From Euperipatoides rowelli (lineage: Eukaryota; Onychophora; Udeonychophora; Euonychophora; Peripatopsidae), in NCBI GenBank assembly GCA_003024985.2, contig PXIH01S0048735.1: a stretch of DNA of 14,850 nucleotides. One strand, written 5' to 3'. The position numbers and the translations under genes are program-made. The notes under the pieces were generated by a model. The model did no database searches, was not told where the DNA came from, and saw only the letters and a list, made by a program, of their open reading frames with translations. This document shows positions 8,782 to 14,850 of the stretch, one piece after another. Position 1 is the stretch's first letter, and each line of letters starts with the position of its first letter.

Positions 8782-8879
8782 ATCCAGATGCTGACATTAA
8801 ATTGGCGTAGCTAAAGGATAAAATCTCGCTGGTTTTGGGGCTGGATGAAAATAGCCTACATATCTGGGATCCAGATGCT
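8782..8879 (+). repeat. 11-bp direct repeats flanking 76 bp
   Basis: ATCCAGATGCT occurs at 8782-8792 and 8869-8879. It could be a target-site duplication around a 76-base insertion, or chance. The enclosed sequence is unusually GC-rich for the area (GGTTTTGGGGCTGGATG). Confidence 0.4.
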
Positions 8880-8955
8880 AGTCATATTATATTGTATTGA
8901 GGGTGTATGTTTATTGAACAAACAAGAAAATTCAATGATTTTGCAAGAATCCTGA
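8845..8955 (+). CDS. Small hydrophobic ORF, doubtful
   Basis: ATG at 8845 opens 36 codons to a TGA at 8953. The peptide begins MKIAYISGIQMLVILYCI and is hydrophobic over about the first 25 residues, like a signal peptide or membrane segment, then hydrophilic. The frame extends upstream to 8815 and is in the phase that would continue the CAP exon if spliced at 8816/8817. A C-terminal membrane anchor occurs in some CAP proteins such as GLIPR1, but the would-be acceptor lacks a pyrimidine tract. It may simply be an open stretch by chance. Confidence 0.15.
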   Translation: MKIAYISGIQMLVILYCIEGVCLLNKQENSMILQES

Positions 8956-9028
8956 AGGATATGGGTTCAGGTGACAATAAGATTAAATTAAGAGTTATTT
9001 TTACTATATTATAAAAATTAAATAAATA

Positions 9029-9161
9029 AATTTAACAAATATACTGATTCATTAAGTCATGAAGATAAGGGATGGGAGAGGTTCTGAATCTTTTTGTTTT
9101 GATGTAATCTTGATGTAATTTGTTGACATTTCTAGTTTTAATTCCCGAACAATTAAAGTTT
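9029..9161 (-). mobile_element. Non-LTR retrotransposon 3' end only (copy A')
   Basis: About 133 bases nearly identical to 9261-9394, the 3' untranslated region of copy A, in the same orientation with an offset of 232. On the minus strand it runs from ...AATTCGGGAATTAAAAC to a TAAAT-rich tail (ATTT repeats at about 9018-9031). Homology stops at the T-run before the G-tract at 9167. This is what a strongly 5'-truncated insertion looks like; a local duplication is the alternative. Confidence 0.7.
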
Positions 9162-9166
9162 TTTTT

Positions 9167-9190
9167 GGGGGGTTGGGGGGGGGGTGGGGG
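9167..9190 (+). other. G-rich tract, potential G-quadruplex
   Basis: G6-TT-G10-T-G5 is extreme in DNA of this composition. The runs could form a G-quadruplex on the plus strand. It sits exactly where copy A' loses similarity to copy A, between the two 3' ends. Confidence 0.75.
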
Positions 9191-9237
9191 CAACATCTGA
9201 CATCACCGACCTTGCGCTCAGTCACTGTATTTCTAAC

Positions 9238-9260
9238 AAAAATAATAATAATAATAAAAA
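9238..9260. repeat. AAT microsatellite, likely retrotransposon 3' tail
   Basis: A run of AAT units followed by A7 lies directly beyond the 3' end of copy A as read on the minus strand (TTTTTTTATTATTATT...). Short-repeat tails are typical of CR1/L2-like non-LTR elements, so this is probably the tail of copy A. Confidence 0.6.
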
Positions 9261-10094
9261 AATTTAACAAATATACTGATTCATTAAGTCATGAAGATAA
9301 GGGATGGAAGAGGTTTTGAATCTTTTTGTTTTGATGTAATCTTGATGTAATTTGTTGGCATTTCTAGTTTTTAATTCCCGAACAATCAAAGTTTGTCGAG
9401 GGGCAGTGCTTAGGATGTTGTGAAAAGAACCTCTCAGCAAATATGATGGACAAAGAGATCCTCCTTGTACTTAAATTATCAATATTTAGCCTAATTAGTG
9501 CACTAGGATAGTCAGTAAATCCCTTTCCCAATATAATTTTCGCTACTCTGATCTGTATACTTTCCAACTTAATTGCATGATCTTTGGTTATTGCCCCTCC
9601 CATACCATACAGCAATACTCCAATATCGGTCTAATATAAGTCTTATAGAGATGAACCAAAGCCTCAAAATTGGATCCCACCTTTTTCATTTTATAAATTA
9701 TAAAAAAATTTTTTGAAGCCTTTAAAATTATTTCTTCAATTTGTAGATCTCATTATAGGGTGTTTTGGATTTGCAATCCTAAAATTTTACATACTTTCCT
9801 TTCTTGTAATATGTGATTATTGAGTGTAACATTTATTGAAAAATTATTTTTCCCAAAATCATGCATTAGATAACAAGATTTGGTAGGGTTGAAAATCATA
9901 TTCTTGCTACCAGCATCTTTGTCTATAACACTTAAACTTTCAAGCACCAGAGATTTAAGGCTACTAACTGTCACTGAACACACTACTGACAAGTCATCTA
10001 TGAATTTGTATCTTTTGGGCAGCTTCTTGGCAATATCGTTGGATAGTATGATAATAACAAAGAACTTAGCACCGATCCCTTGAGAATACAGCAC
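9261..10094 (-). mobile_element. Non-LTR retrotransposon, 5'-truncated copy A (RT C-terminal half)
   Basis: Read on the minus strand. The segment 10094-9753 has a degraded RT motif (SQGIGAKFFVIIILSNDIA, compare 'QGT.LGP.LF...NDL'), then the catalytic KFIDDLSVV, then MIFNPTKSCYLMHDF and ILGLQIQNTL. A TAA-TGA pair follows where copy B codes Lys-Trp. The frame then resumes as DLQIEEIILKASK and LVHLYKTYIRPILEYCCMVW, the thumb region. A one-base loss shifts the frame into GGAITKDHAIKLES, RVAKIILGKGFTDYPSALI, RRISL and FAERFF, ending at a stop at 9364-9366; the 3' UTR then runs to 9261. The family is jockey/CR1/L2-like. The endonuclease and most of the RT are missing. Dead copy. Confidence 0.88.
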
Positions 10095-10393
10095 TTCTAT
10101 ACACTGAATGTATTAAAAAAGAGAGAACTTTATTAAAAAATAAAAAAAATTGTTCTCACAAGAGAACAGTGCAACACTATCACTGTTTTACTGTATATAG
10201 CAGCTTTAGTCTTATTCATTGTGTTTAAGACTAGTGTCATCTAGTGACAGTTTACATAAACTTTAATTAACATTTACAGATTGTTTTACATAAACTTTAA
10301 TTAACATTTACAAATTATTTTTATCACTTTCCCTTGTTAACTTAAAGTTTTTAAAGTTTATATAATGAGGGAAACATTCAGTTCATACTAGTC
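10095..10393. repeat. Cluster of small inverted repeats and a 34-bp tandem repeat
   Basis: TGTTCTC-ACAA-GAGAACA (10151-10168) is a perfect 7-bp hairpin. ACAGTG/CACTGT pair across 10166-10186, and TGTCA/TGACA pair at about 10235-10250. A 34-bp unit beginning TTTACATAAACTTTAATTAA is repeated at 10251-10284 and 10285-10318 with three differences. TTTCCC/GGGAAA flank 10328-10374. No coding frame. This looks like the non-coding end of an unidentified repeat. Confidence 0.65.
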
Positions 10394-10692
10394 CCATTTT
10401 CCTCATTACTCTCATATTTACCAGTATTTCCATTTTCAGTAGTCTACTTTCTCTCTTCTTCAATCTTTCCCTGATTTAAGTGACATATTCTTTATAGAAA
10501 CATCATATCTCTTAATAGAATCTGTATAAAAGAAACATACAAAATTATTCTATTAAGAGATCTGATGTTTCTAGAAATAATATATAGAATGCAAAAAACA
10601 TACCACTAAAATCAGGGAAAGATTAAAGAAGAGAGAAAGTAGACTACTGAAAATGGTAATAATGGTAAATATGAGAGTAATGAGTAAAACGA
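10394..10692. repeat. Large fold-back inverted repeat, arms about 130 bp
   Basis: The left arm (10394-10521) matches the reverse complement of the right arm (10547-10692), with a 25-base centre. Inner block: AGAAACATCATATCTCTTAA (10496 onward) against TTAAGAGATCTGATGTTTCT. Outer block: TTTTCAGTAGTCTACTTTCT (10433 onward) against AGAAAGTAGACTACTGAAAA, extending through GGTAAATATGAGAGTAATGA. A few mismatches and one indel of about 10-20 bases are present. Each arm read outward carries the same coding-like text (ENGNNGKYESNE), so it is probably an inverted partial duplication of one element rather than simple TIRs. Confidence 0.85.
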
Positions 10693-11011
10693 GAGTGATG
10701 AAGAAACTCAAACCAGGAATGAGGAAGAAGCTCAAACTCTACCAACCACAATGACTCGTAAGTTGCTCAGAACTAAAAAGGGTAAATTTTCTTAGGAAGA
10801 ATTAGTTAATGAAATAAAAAGTCCAGAAATATGAAGAATTGTTGACTATCAAAATGAAGAAGTGTTTACTTGCAAACAAAGTGCCAACTAGAAAAAGGCC
10901 AGAAAGAGTAAAAATTGCTTCACTGAACAAAAATCAAACACAGGAGCTAGCAGCTCTACCAGGAGGAGCAAGGTCATACCGTGTAAGTGTGTTTGCATCA
11001 GAGCCCACTAG
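10610..11011 (+). pseudogene. Decayed reading frame of unknown element
   Basis: One plus-strand frame reads as coding-like text with five internal stops (10640, 10685, 10793, 10832, 10889) before 11009. Segments are NQGKIKEERK, TTENGNNGKYESNE, NESDEETQTRNEEEAQTLP, MTRKLLRTKKGKFS, EELVNEIKSPEI and RIVDYQNEEVFTCKQSAN. It is acidic and low-complexity at first, then basic. The first part is duplicated inverted in the left arm of the fold-back. No family is recognised. A transposon-encoded protein is likely given the setting. Confidence 0.4.
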
Positions 11012-11015
11012 GTAG
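10854..11015 (+). CDS. 53-aa ORF, faint Pif1-helicase resemblance
   Basis: ATG at 10854, stop TAG at 11013. It is in a different frame from the decayed reading frame it overlaps. The peptide includes MKKCLLANKVPTRKRPERVK, then SLNKNQTQELAALPGGARSY. Eukaryotic Pif1-like helicases, including those of Helitrons, have a C-terminal stretch of the form 'L.....V...N...L..LPG....y.a.D'. The N, L, LPG and Tyr positions are roughly matched here, but the Asp is absent and the spacing is one residue off. If real, it is a fragment of a Helitron or Pif1-like gene that shifted frame at about 10860. It could well be chance. Confidence 0.25.
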   Translation: MKKCLLANKVPTRKRPERVKIASLNKNQTQELAALPGGARSYRVSVFASEPTR

Positions 11016-11534
11016 CTTTTAACCGCTTTCCTGTCCATCATCTTTTATTTTTTGGCTGTAACGTCAGTATATAGCATTCAGAACCAATGATACGTGTTGT
11101 CGATTCTCCCTGCTCTGCTCCAAGTAAATTAACACATGGAGCCAAAAATTTAAAGTGATGTGTAAAATATAATCTCAGACTAAGACAATTTTATTTATTA
11201 ATTTCATACATAAATATATATATTTTTTTTTTTTTTTTAAAAATAAATTTTCCGTTATTCACAGTAAATCCATTTTCAACAATCAAGTTTTTCTTTAATT
11301 TAAATAAATTTTCCGTTATTCACAGTAAATCTATTTTTCAATATTTAATTAATAAAGGCATGTTCGTCATAAGATTTTTTCAGTGCATTTCGTTAATTTG
11401 GTTTATACCTGGTCAGGTGAACATTTAATTTTATAGATGAACGATAAAGTTAGCCCATTCTGGGTAGCAAAGTGCTCGATCATAATAAAATAGTTTAGTA
11501 TGCTTTTATGCAACAATAATAATTTTGATGCAAN
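11016..11534. other. No gene seen; homopolymer and tandem repeat
   Basis: Includes a TA/T18-type run at 11211-11238 and the 61-bp tandem repeat listed next. Position 11534 is N and marks the point where copy B similarity to copy A begins. Confidence 0.55.
11241..11340 (+). repeat. Tandem repeat, 61-bp period
   Basis: About 40 bases starting AAATAAATTTTCCGTTATTC and ending in a CAGTAAATC(C/T)ATTTTCA-like block occur at 11241-11280 and again from 11302, nearly identical. About 21 bases of T-rich sequence separate the copies. Confidence 0.8.
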
Positions 11535-12425
11535 CAGTGCTTAGGATGTTGTGAAAAGAACCTCTCATCAAATTTGATGGACAAAAAGGTCCTCCTAGTA
11601 GGCTACTTAAATTATCAATATTTAGCCTAATTAGCACACTAGGATAGTCATAAATTCCTTTTGCAGTATAATTTTCACTACTTTCCAACTTTTTTGCATG
11701 ATCTTTGGTTATTGTTCCTCCCCACACCATACAGCAGTACTCCAGTATCGGTCTAATATAAGTCTTATAGAGATGAACCAAGGCCTCAAAATTGGATCCC
11801 ACCTTTATCATTTTATAAATTATAAAAATCTTTTTGAAGCCTTTAAAATTATTTCTTCAATTTGTAGATCCCATTTTAGGGTATTTTGGATTTGCAATCC
11901 TAAAATTTTACATTATATTTCCTTTCTTCTAATATGTGATTATTAAGTGTAACATTTATTGAAAATTTATTTTTCCCAAAATCATGCATTAGATAACAAG
12001 ATTTGGTAGGGTTGAAAATCATATTCTTGTCTCCACCATTTTTGTGACACATATACGAATGCTGCCACGGTCGTTTTTTTTTTTTCCTGTCTGACATAAG
12101 ACCTTTAAAAAAGCACCTTCAGGTGATAGTTTAGACAAATTTAGGCTTTTAACAAATTTTTTTTTACTGTATAATTTTTCTCCTTTCGTTACCATCTTTT
12201 ATTTCTCTGTTAGCGTATTTTAATAATTTCAGACTCTGTCTTCTCTGTTTATATTCTGTTAGTTCTCCGTGACGTGTACAATTTCTCGGAGATAGAGCTC
12301 GGAGATTTTTAAAAAACGTAGCCTATATAACACTTAAACTTTCAAGTACCAGAGATTCAAGGCTGCTAACGTTCCTGAACACACTACTGACCTGACAAGT
12401 CATCTATGAATAATTTATATCTTTT
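11535..12425 (-). mobile_element. Non-LTR retrotransposon, copy B (interrupted)
   Basis: Same family and orientation as copy A. On the minus strand it contains IIHR/DDL-region remnants near 12400, an inserted block (12052-12327), then MIFNPTKSCYLMHDFGKNKF and ILGLQIQNTLKWDLQIEEII. A one-base loss follows, then VGSNFEALVHLYKTYIRPIL, EYCCMVWGG, ITKDHAKKLES and DYPSVLIRLNIDNLSS. The Trp-Gly-Gly junction and Lys-Trp that are damaged in copy A are intact here, while other lesions differ, so the two copies decayed independently. The copy lacks the 3' UTR found in copy A: similarity stops at 11535, next to an N. Dead copy. Confidence 0.85.
12052..12327. mobile_element. Insertion of about 275 bp within copy B
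   Basis: Copy A is continuous from the AACATGA..NMIF region to the text upstream of it, whereas copy B has about 275 extra bases at the same place. The block includes a T13 run (about 12073-12085), CTCCGTGACGTG and a pair of CTCGGAGAT words (about 12284-12305). No coding frame, tRNA-like boxes or clear target-site duplication were seen, so the element type is unknown. Exact edges are uncertain by several bases. Confidence 0.55.
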
Positions 12426-13012
12426 TGACTTCATTACATTATTGTTTAGAAAGCTAGTTAACAAAAGTGTTTTTACTTAAAGTTTTGAAGAAGAAAAAAA
12501 AGAACAGAGAAAAAGTTACTTTCTTCACATAATCACATCAATATAAAATTAATAAAATTTTGAGATAATTATTGTAATTGAAGTTGAAATCAATTTTAAT
12601 AAATAAAAAAAAAAACCTCAAAATACCAGAAGGTTTTTATACGTTATTAACTTTTCACGATGAGAACAAATTAACTATTATTTCCAAAGATTTTAATATT
12701 TCTTAAACAATTATTTATTTATTTTAAAGAATACAATATGTCATTTATGACTTTTTATCTTTATTTATTTATTTAGTTGATAAAAGTTTAAGCTTGCGCT
12801 TATACAGTAGAACCTGATTGGTTCATAAATATAGGCTACAATAAAACATCTGATATAATGTCTATAAAAAAAACAGCTATGTTTTATATTACATCAAAAG
12901 ACAATGAGAAAAAACATACATAAAACTAACTACATAACTATAAATTTCTTTACACTAAAATAACAAATTTATCATTTAAAAAAAAAAAACCTCTCCATAG
13001 AGATTCATTCTA
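12426..13012. other. Very AT-rich, no gene seen
   Basis: Contains TTTA/ATTT-type simple repeat at about 12711-12776 and several A-runs. No frame or family is recognised. The right end is likely the 3' untranslated region of the RT fragment at 13013-13444. Confidence 0.55.
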
Positions 13013-13444
13013 CTACACCATAGTAATAGACTTTATGTAAATGTCTATATTATTTTTAAAGAAAGTCAAACCTAACTCGAAATAATTTTTTGGAATATCA
13101 TTCCACATCATTAGGCTATTATATCTCCTAAAAACTGAGTTCAAGAATAAGGAGCTTTTACTGAATGGGATTTTAATCTGGTAATTATGTTTTCTTATAT
13201 TTTTTCTATTATTTACTATGTAGTAATGATTTGAATTTCTATTAATTACTATTTCATTATATATAAAAATGAAATCGTTTCTCATGCATCTTTGGCTTGG
13301 GCATAATAGATTAATCTTGCCAAAACCCCTTATTCTCTTTGTAAGTCCTCTATAAGTCCTATCTAATGTTTTTTCAATATCTGATCTCTTGAAGAATATG
13401 ATTGTTGAGCAATAATCTATTGGTGACTGTATATAATACGACAT
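13013..13444 (-). pseudogene. Non-LTR retrotransposon RT C-terminal fragment (copy C)
   Basis: An open frame of 143 codons on the minus strand, the longest in the window. It resembles the region after the RT palm in jockey/CR1/L2 elements: YYIQSPIDYCSTI (compare 'Y..l..P.leYCs.vW'), SDIEKTLDRTYRGLTKRIRG ('..i..lq.ra.r.i.g'), LLCPSQRCMRNDFIFIYNEI, NIRKHNYQIKIP ('R.hny.l..p'), FRRYNSLMMWNDIPKN ('r....WN.lP') and FFKNNIDIYI ('FK..ld.yl'). The RT catalytic part and endonuclease are missing, so it is a 5'-truncated copy. The tail is free of stops, suggesting a fairly recent insertion or just a short target for decay. It is a different family from copies A and B. Confidence 0.78.
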
Positions 13445-13456
13445 AGTAAATAAAAC

Positions 13457-13467
13457 TTTTTTTTTTT
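13457..13467 (-). other. A11 run between two RT fragments
   Basis: Eleven T on the plus strand (A11 on the minus) lie between the 3' side of copy D and the first codons of copy C. As read on the minus strand this could be the poly(A) tail of copy D abutting copy C. Confidence 0.4.
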
Positions 13468-13613
13468 AAAATATACAATAATTATATTAATGAAGTTAAA
13501 TAGAATATACAATTCAAAAACATTTTAAATGGTTTGATAACAAAACAAATGATATATACGATTCAAAAGAAACAAGAAAATTAAATGAGACTAGAACAAA
13601 AACTAGAAAAGCG

Positions 13614-14140
13614 TTAAGGGGGATATAAAGGTAAAGTGTTAAAATCTGTATTACCAAGTAAATAAATGTCAAGAGCTTTTTTAAAGGACTTATAGTTTGA
13701 AGATAAAATGAGATGAGCAAGGAGATTATTCCACCAAGCAATATTTCTAATAAGTATAGACTTTTATGCTCTAGAAGATTTAACATATTTGTATTCAACT
13801 TTAAAATTATGATTGCATCTGGTTCTCGAACTAGCTAATTTAGAGTAGCATCTAACATTATTTAATAATACAATGTACTTGAACATAAAAATGAGGTCAC
13901 CCCTAAAGATTCTCTGAGAAGGAGACATTAGACCATGTAATTTATTTAGTCTTTTTTGAGATGAGAAATAATAAAAAAAAAAGTTATATGCTTTGTGTAA
14001 CATCTAAATCTTCCATCACGTTTCTTCATATCACCAGTATTCAACACCCATATGCCTGAATGTGCATATTCAAAAATAGGTTGGATGTAAACCATGTAAA
14101 CAATCTGCATTCCGATTGATTTGTGAAAGAAACGGCCCTA
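13614..14140 (-). pseudogene. Non-LTR retrotransposon RT C-terminal fragment (copy D)
   Basis: On the minus strand, about 14135-13990 reads MQIVYMVYIQPIFEYAHSGI, WVLNTGDMKKRDGRFRCYTK, the thumb region (compare 'lY..yIrP.lEYa..vW'). A frame change at the T-run near 13975 leads to a second frame (14003-13614): SQKRLNKLHGLMSPSQRIFR, GDLIFMFKYI, SRTRCNHNFKVEY, one TAA (13764-13766), SILIRNIAWWNNLLAHL, SFKKALDIYL, and a final stop at 13614-13616. Domain order matches copy C and shares its 'PSQR..R.D.IF' motif, so C and D are related subfamilies. The N-terminal RT and endonuclease are absent. Dead, 5'-truncated copy. Confidence 0.8.
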
Positions 14141-14654
14141 TTCTGGTCTGACAACCAGTCAACCACTATAACTGGAGTCCACAAGATTAGGCTACCGGTA
14201 CGTCATAAGCTAGTTTGATAATTTGATACATATTGGCATAAAAGTTAAATTTTGATGTATTTAAGGACCGAATATAACAAATTGATTAATTAAACATGGT
14301 ATTTTTTATAAAAATACACACAAATCAATAAAGTTGAAATATGCATTGATAAACCACTTTAAATGGCATAATGCCTATTTCAAAAAATGAGATATGGATA
14401 TTATTTAATGTAGCTATGTTATGTACAATGAATAAAAAATAATTGTAATAAAAGAAGAAAAAGTCAAACTGCTTTTCAAAGCTTTTGTTGAACATGTGGA
14501 AATATTTTGATGGCTGAAGCAGCAAACATGGGAGCATGTGTTAGCCCAGGCGCCAGCAACTTTGGAGACAGAAGAGACAAACATATCAGTCACAATGATT
14601 TAAAATTGTTTCGAGAACCATAAATATAGTTTTACAAATACGGTTATTTGAAAG
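14141..14654. other. No gene seen
   Basis: AT-rich. Short open frames here show no family resemblance. The 14100-14200 part is somewhat less AT-rich and may hold more of copy D, but no motif is readable. Confidence 0.5.
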
Positions 14655-14730
14655 CAGCCGTTCTTAACCTTTACTACATGGTGGACCCCATAATTGAAAA
14701 TTTTTTTGTAGACCCCCCTCCCTTCCTCAC
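14655..14730 (+). mobile_element. Possible hAT transposon terminus
   Basis: Starts CAGCCGTTCTTAACC and continues with GTGGACCCC, then AATTGAAAATTTTTTT and GTAGACCCCCCT. Many hAT transposons and their MITEs begin CAG.GGTTCTTAACC and carry repeated GGACCCC words, so this is probably a terminal region. The inner part and other end lie beyond the window, and the 8-bp target duplication cannot be checked (left flank TTTGAAAG). Confidence 0.45.
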
Positions 14731-14850
14731 ATTAATATAAAATTCAAATTTTACAAAATATAATCAGATTAGTTTTCAAATGCAATCCTAATGATTTGCT
14801 TTCAAGATGTAGTTAAAAAAAATCTAAATTTTGTTTAATATTAATTAATT
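14731..14850. other. AT-rich window end
   Basis: Nothing codes. It would be the interior of the element if the hAT call is right. Confidence 0.4.

Larger units (their letters stand above)
8504..9028. other. Probable intron, no clear exon
   Basis: A following CAP exon would need to begin with one base completing Gly and then code for Asn and aromatic/Gly residues. No such exon with a good acceptor was found. Listed separately: a short direct repeat (8782-8879) and a small ORF (8845-8955). Confidence 0.45.

Noticed and set aside
9052-9270. 72-codon minus-strand open frame
   Set aside because: It runs through the 3' UTR duplicate and the G-tract (encoding a Pro run), so it is an artefact of repeats.
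9880-10083. 67-codon plus-strand open frame
   Set aside because: It is antisense to the RT coding region of copy A. The minus-strand RT motifs explain the open frame.
11698-11946. 82-codon plus-strand open frame
   Set aside because: It is antisense to the RT thumb region of copy B.
13514-13798. 94-codon minus-strand open frame
   Set aside because: It is one frame off from the real copy D C-terminus, which reads WWNN...SFKKALDIYL and ends at 13614.
14325-14537. 70-codon minus-strand open frame
   Set aside because: Phe/Tyr-rich peptide from AT-rich DNA with no recognisable motif.
1-14850. CRISPR arrays, tRNA or rRNA genes, bacterial operons
   Set aside because: No regular spacer repeats, no cloverleaf or rRNA-like sequence, and no prokaryotic gene arrangement were seen.

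Overview
This window looks like AT-rich, gene-poor nuclear DNA from an invertebrate animal. The evidence is roughly 70% A+T by eye, long homopolymer runs, no long intact reading frame, spliceosomal exon signals, one exon of an animal-type CAP/CRISP secreted protein, and several decayed retrotransposons (Ty1/copia gag, and non-LTR elements of the jockey/CR1/L2 type). The species cannot be named from the sequence. Four N positions (3214, 4328, 8013, 11534) show it is a draft assembly. There are no bacterial-style operons, CRISPR arrays or RNA genes.

Layout. Positions 1-1633 are unassigned AT-rich sequence with one perfect hairpin. A decayed Ty1/copia gag lies at 1634-2200 (+). A well-formed candidate exon lies on the minus strand at 3090-3249, with a possible terminal exon and poly(A) signal at 2866-2807. 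A cluster of seven CCAAT pentamers with a CRE-like site and a TATA-like box spans 4415-4674. A diverged tandem duplication lies at 5647-5982, and a second small CCAAT cluster at 6864-6909. A broken reading frame, tentatively BEL/Pao-like, lies at 7404-7796 (+). The clearest piece of a host gene is the 89-nt CAP-domain exon at 8415-8503 (+).

The right half is repeat-dominated. Two copies (A, 9261-10094; B, 11535-12425) and one 3'-end-only copy (9029-9161) of a single non-LTR retrotransposon family lie on the minus strand. Between A and B is a roughly 300-bp fold-back (10394-10692), followed by a broken plus-strand frame and a 53-residue ORF faintly like a Pif1-type helicase. Two further non-LTR reverse transcriptase C-terminal fragments lie at 13013-13444 and 13614-14140 (-), joined by an A11 run. 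The right edge has a hAT-like terminal sequence at 14655.

The genes do not form a recognisable working system. I see two partial host genes inside introns or intergenic DNA, surrounded by retrotransposon debris. I found no convincing undescribed system. The strongest items for follow-up are the two hidden exons, the CCAAT cluster and the fold-back.
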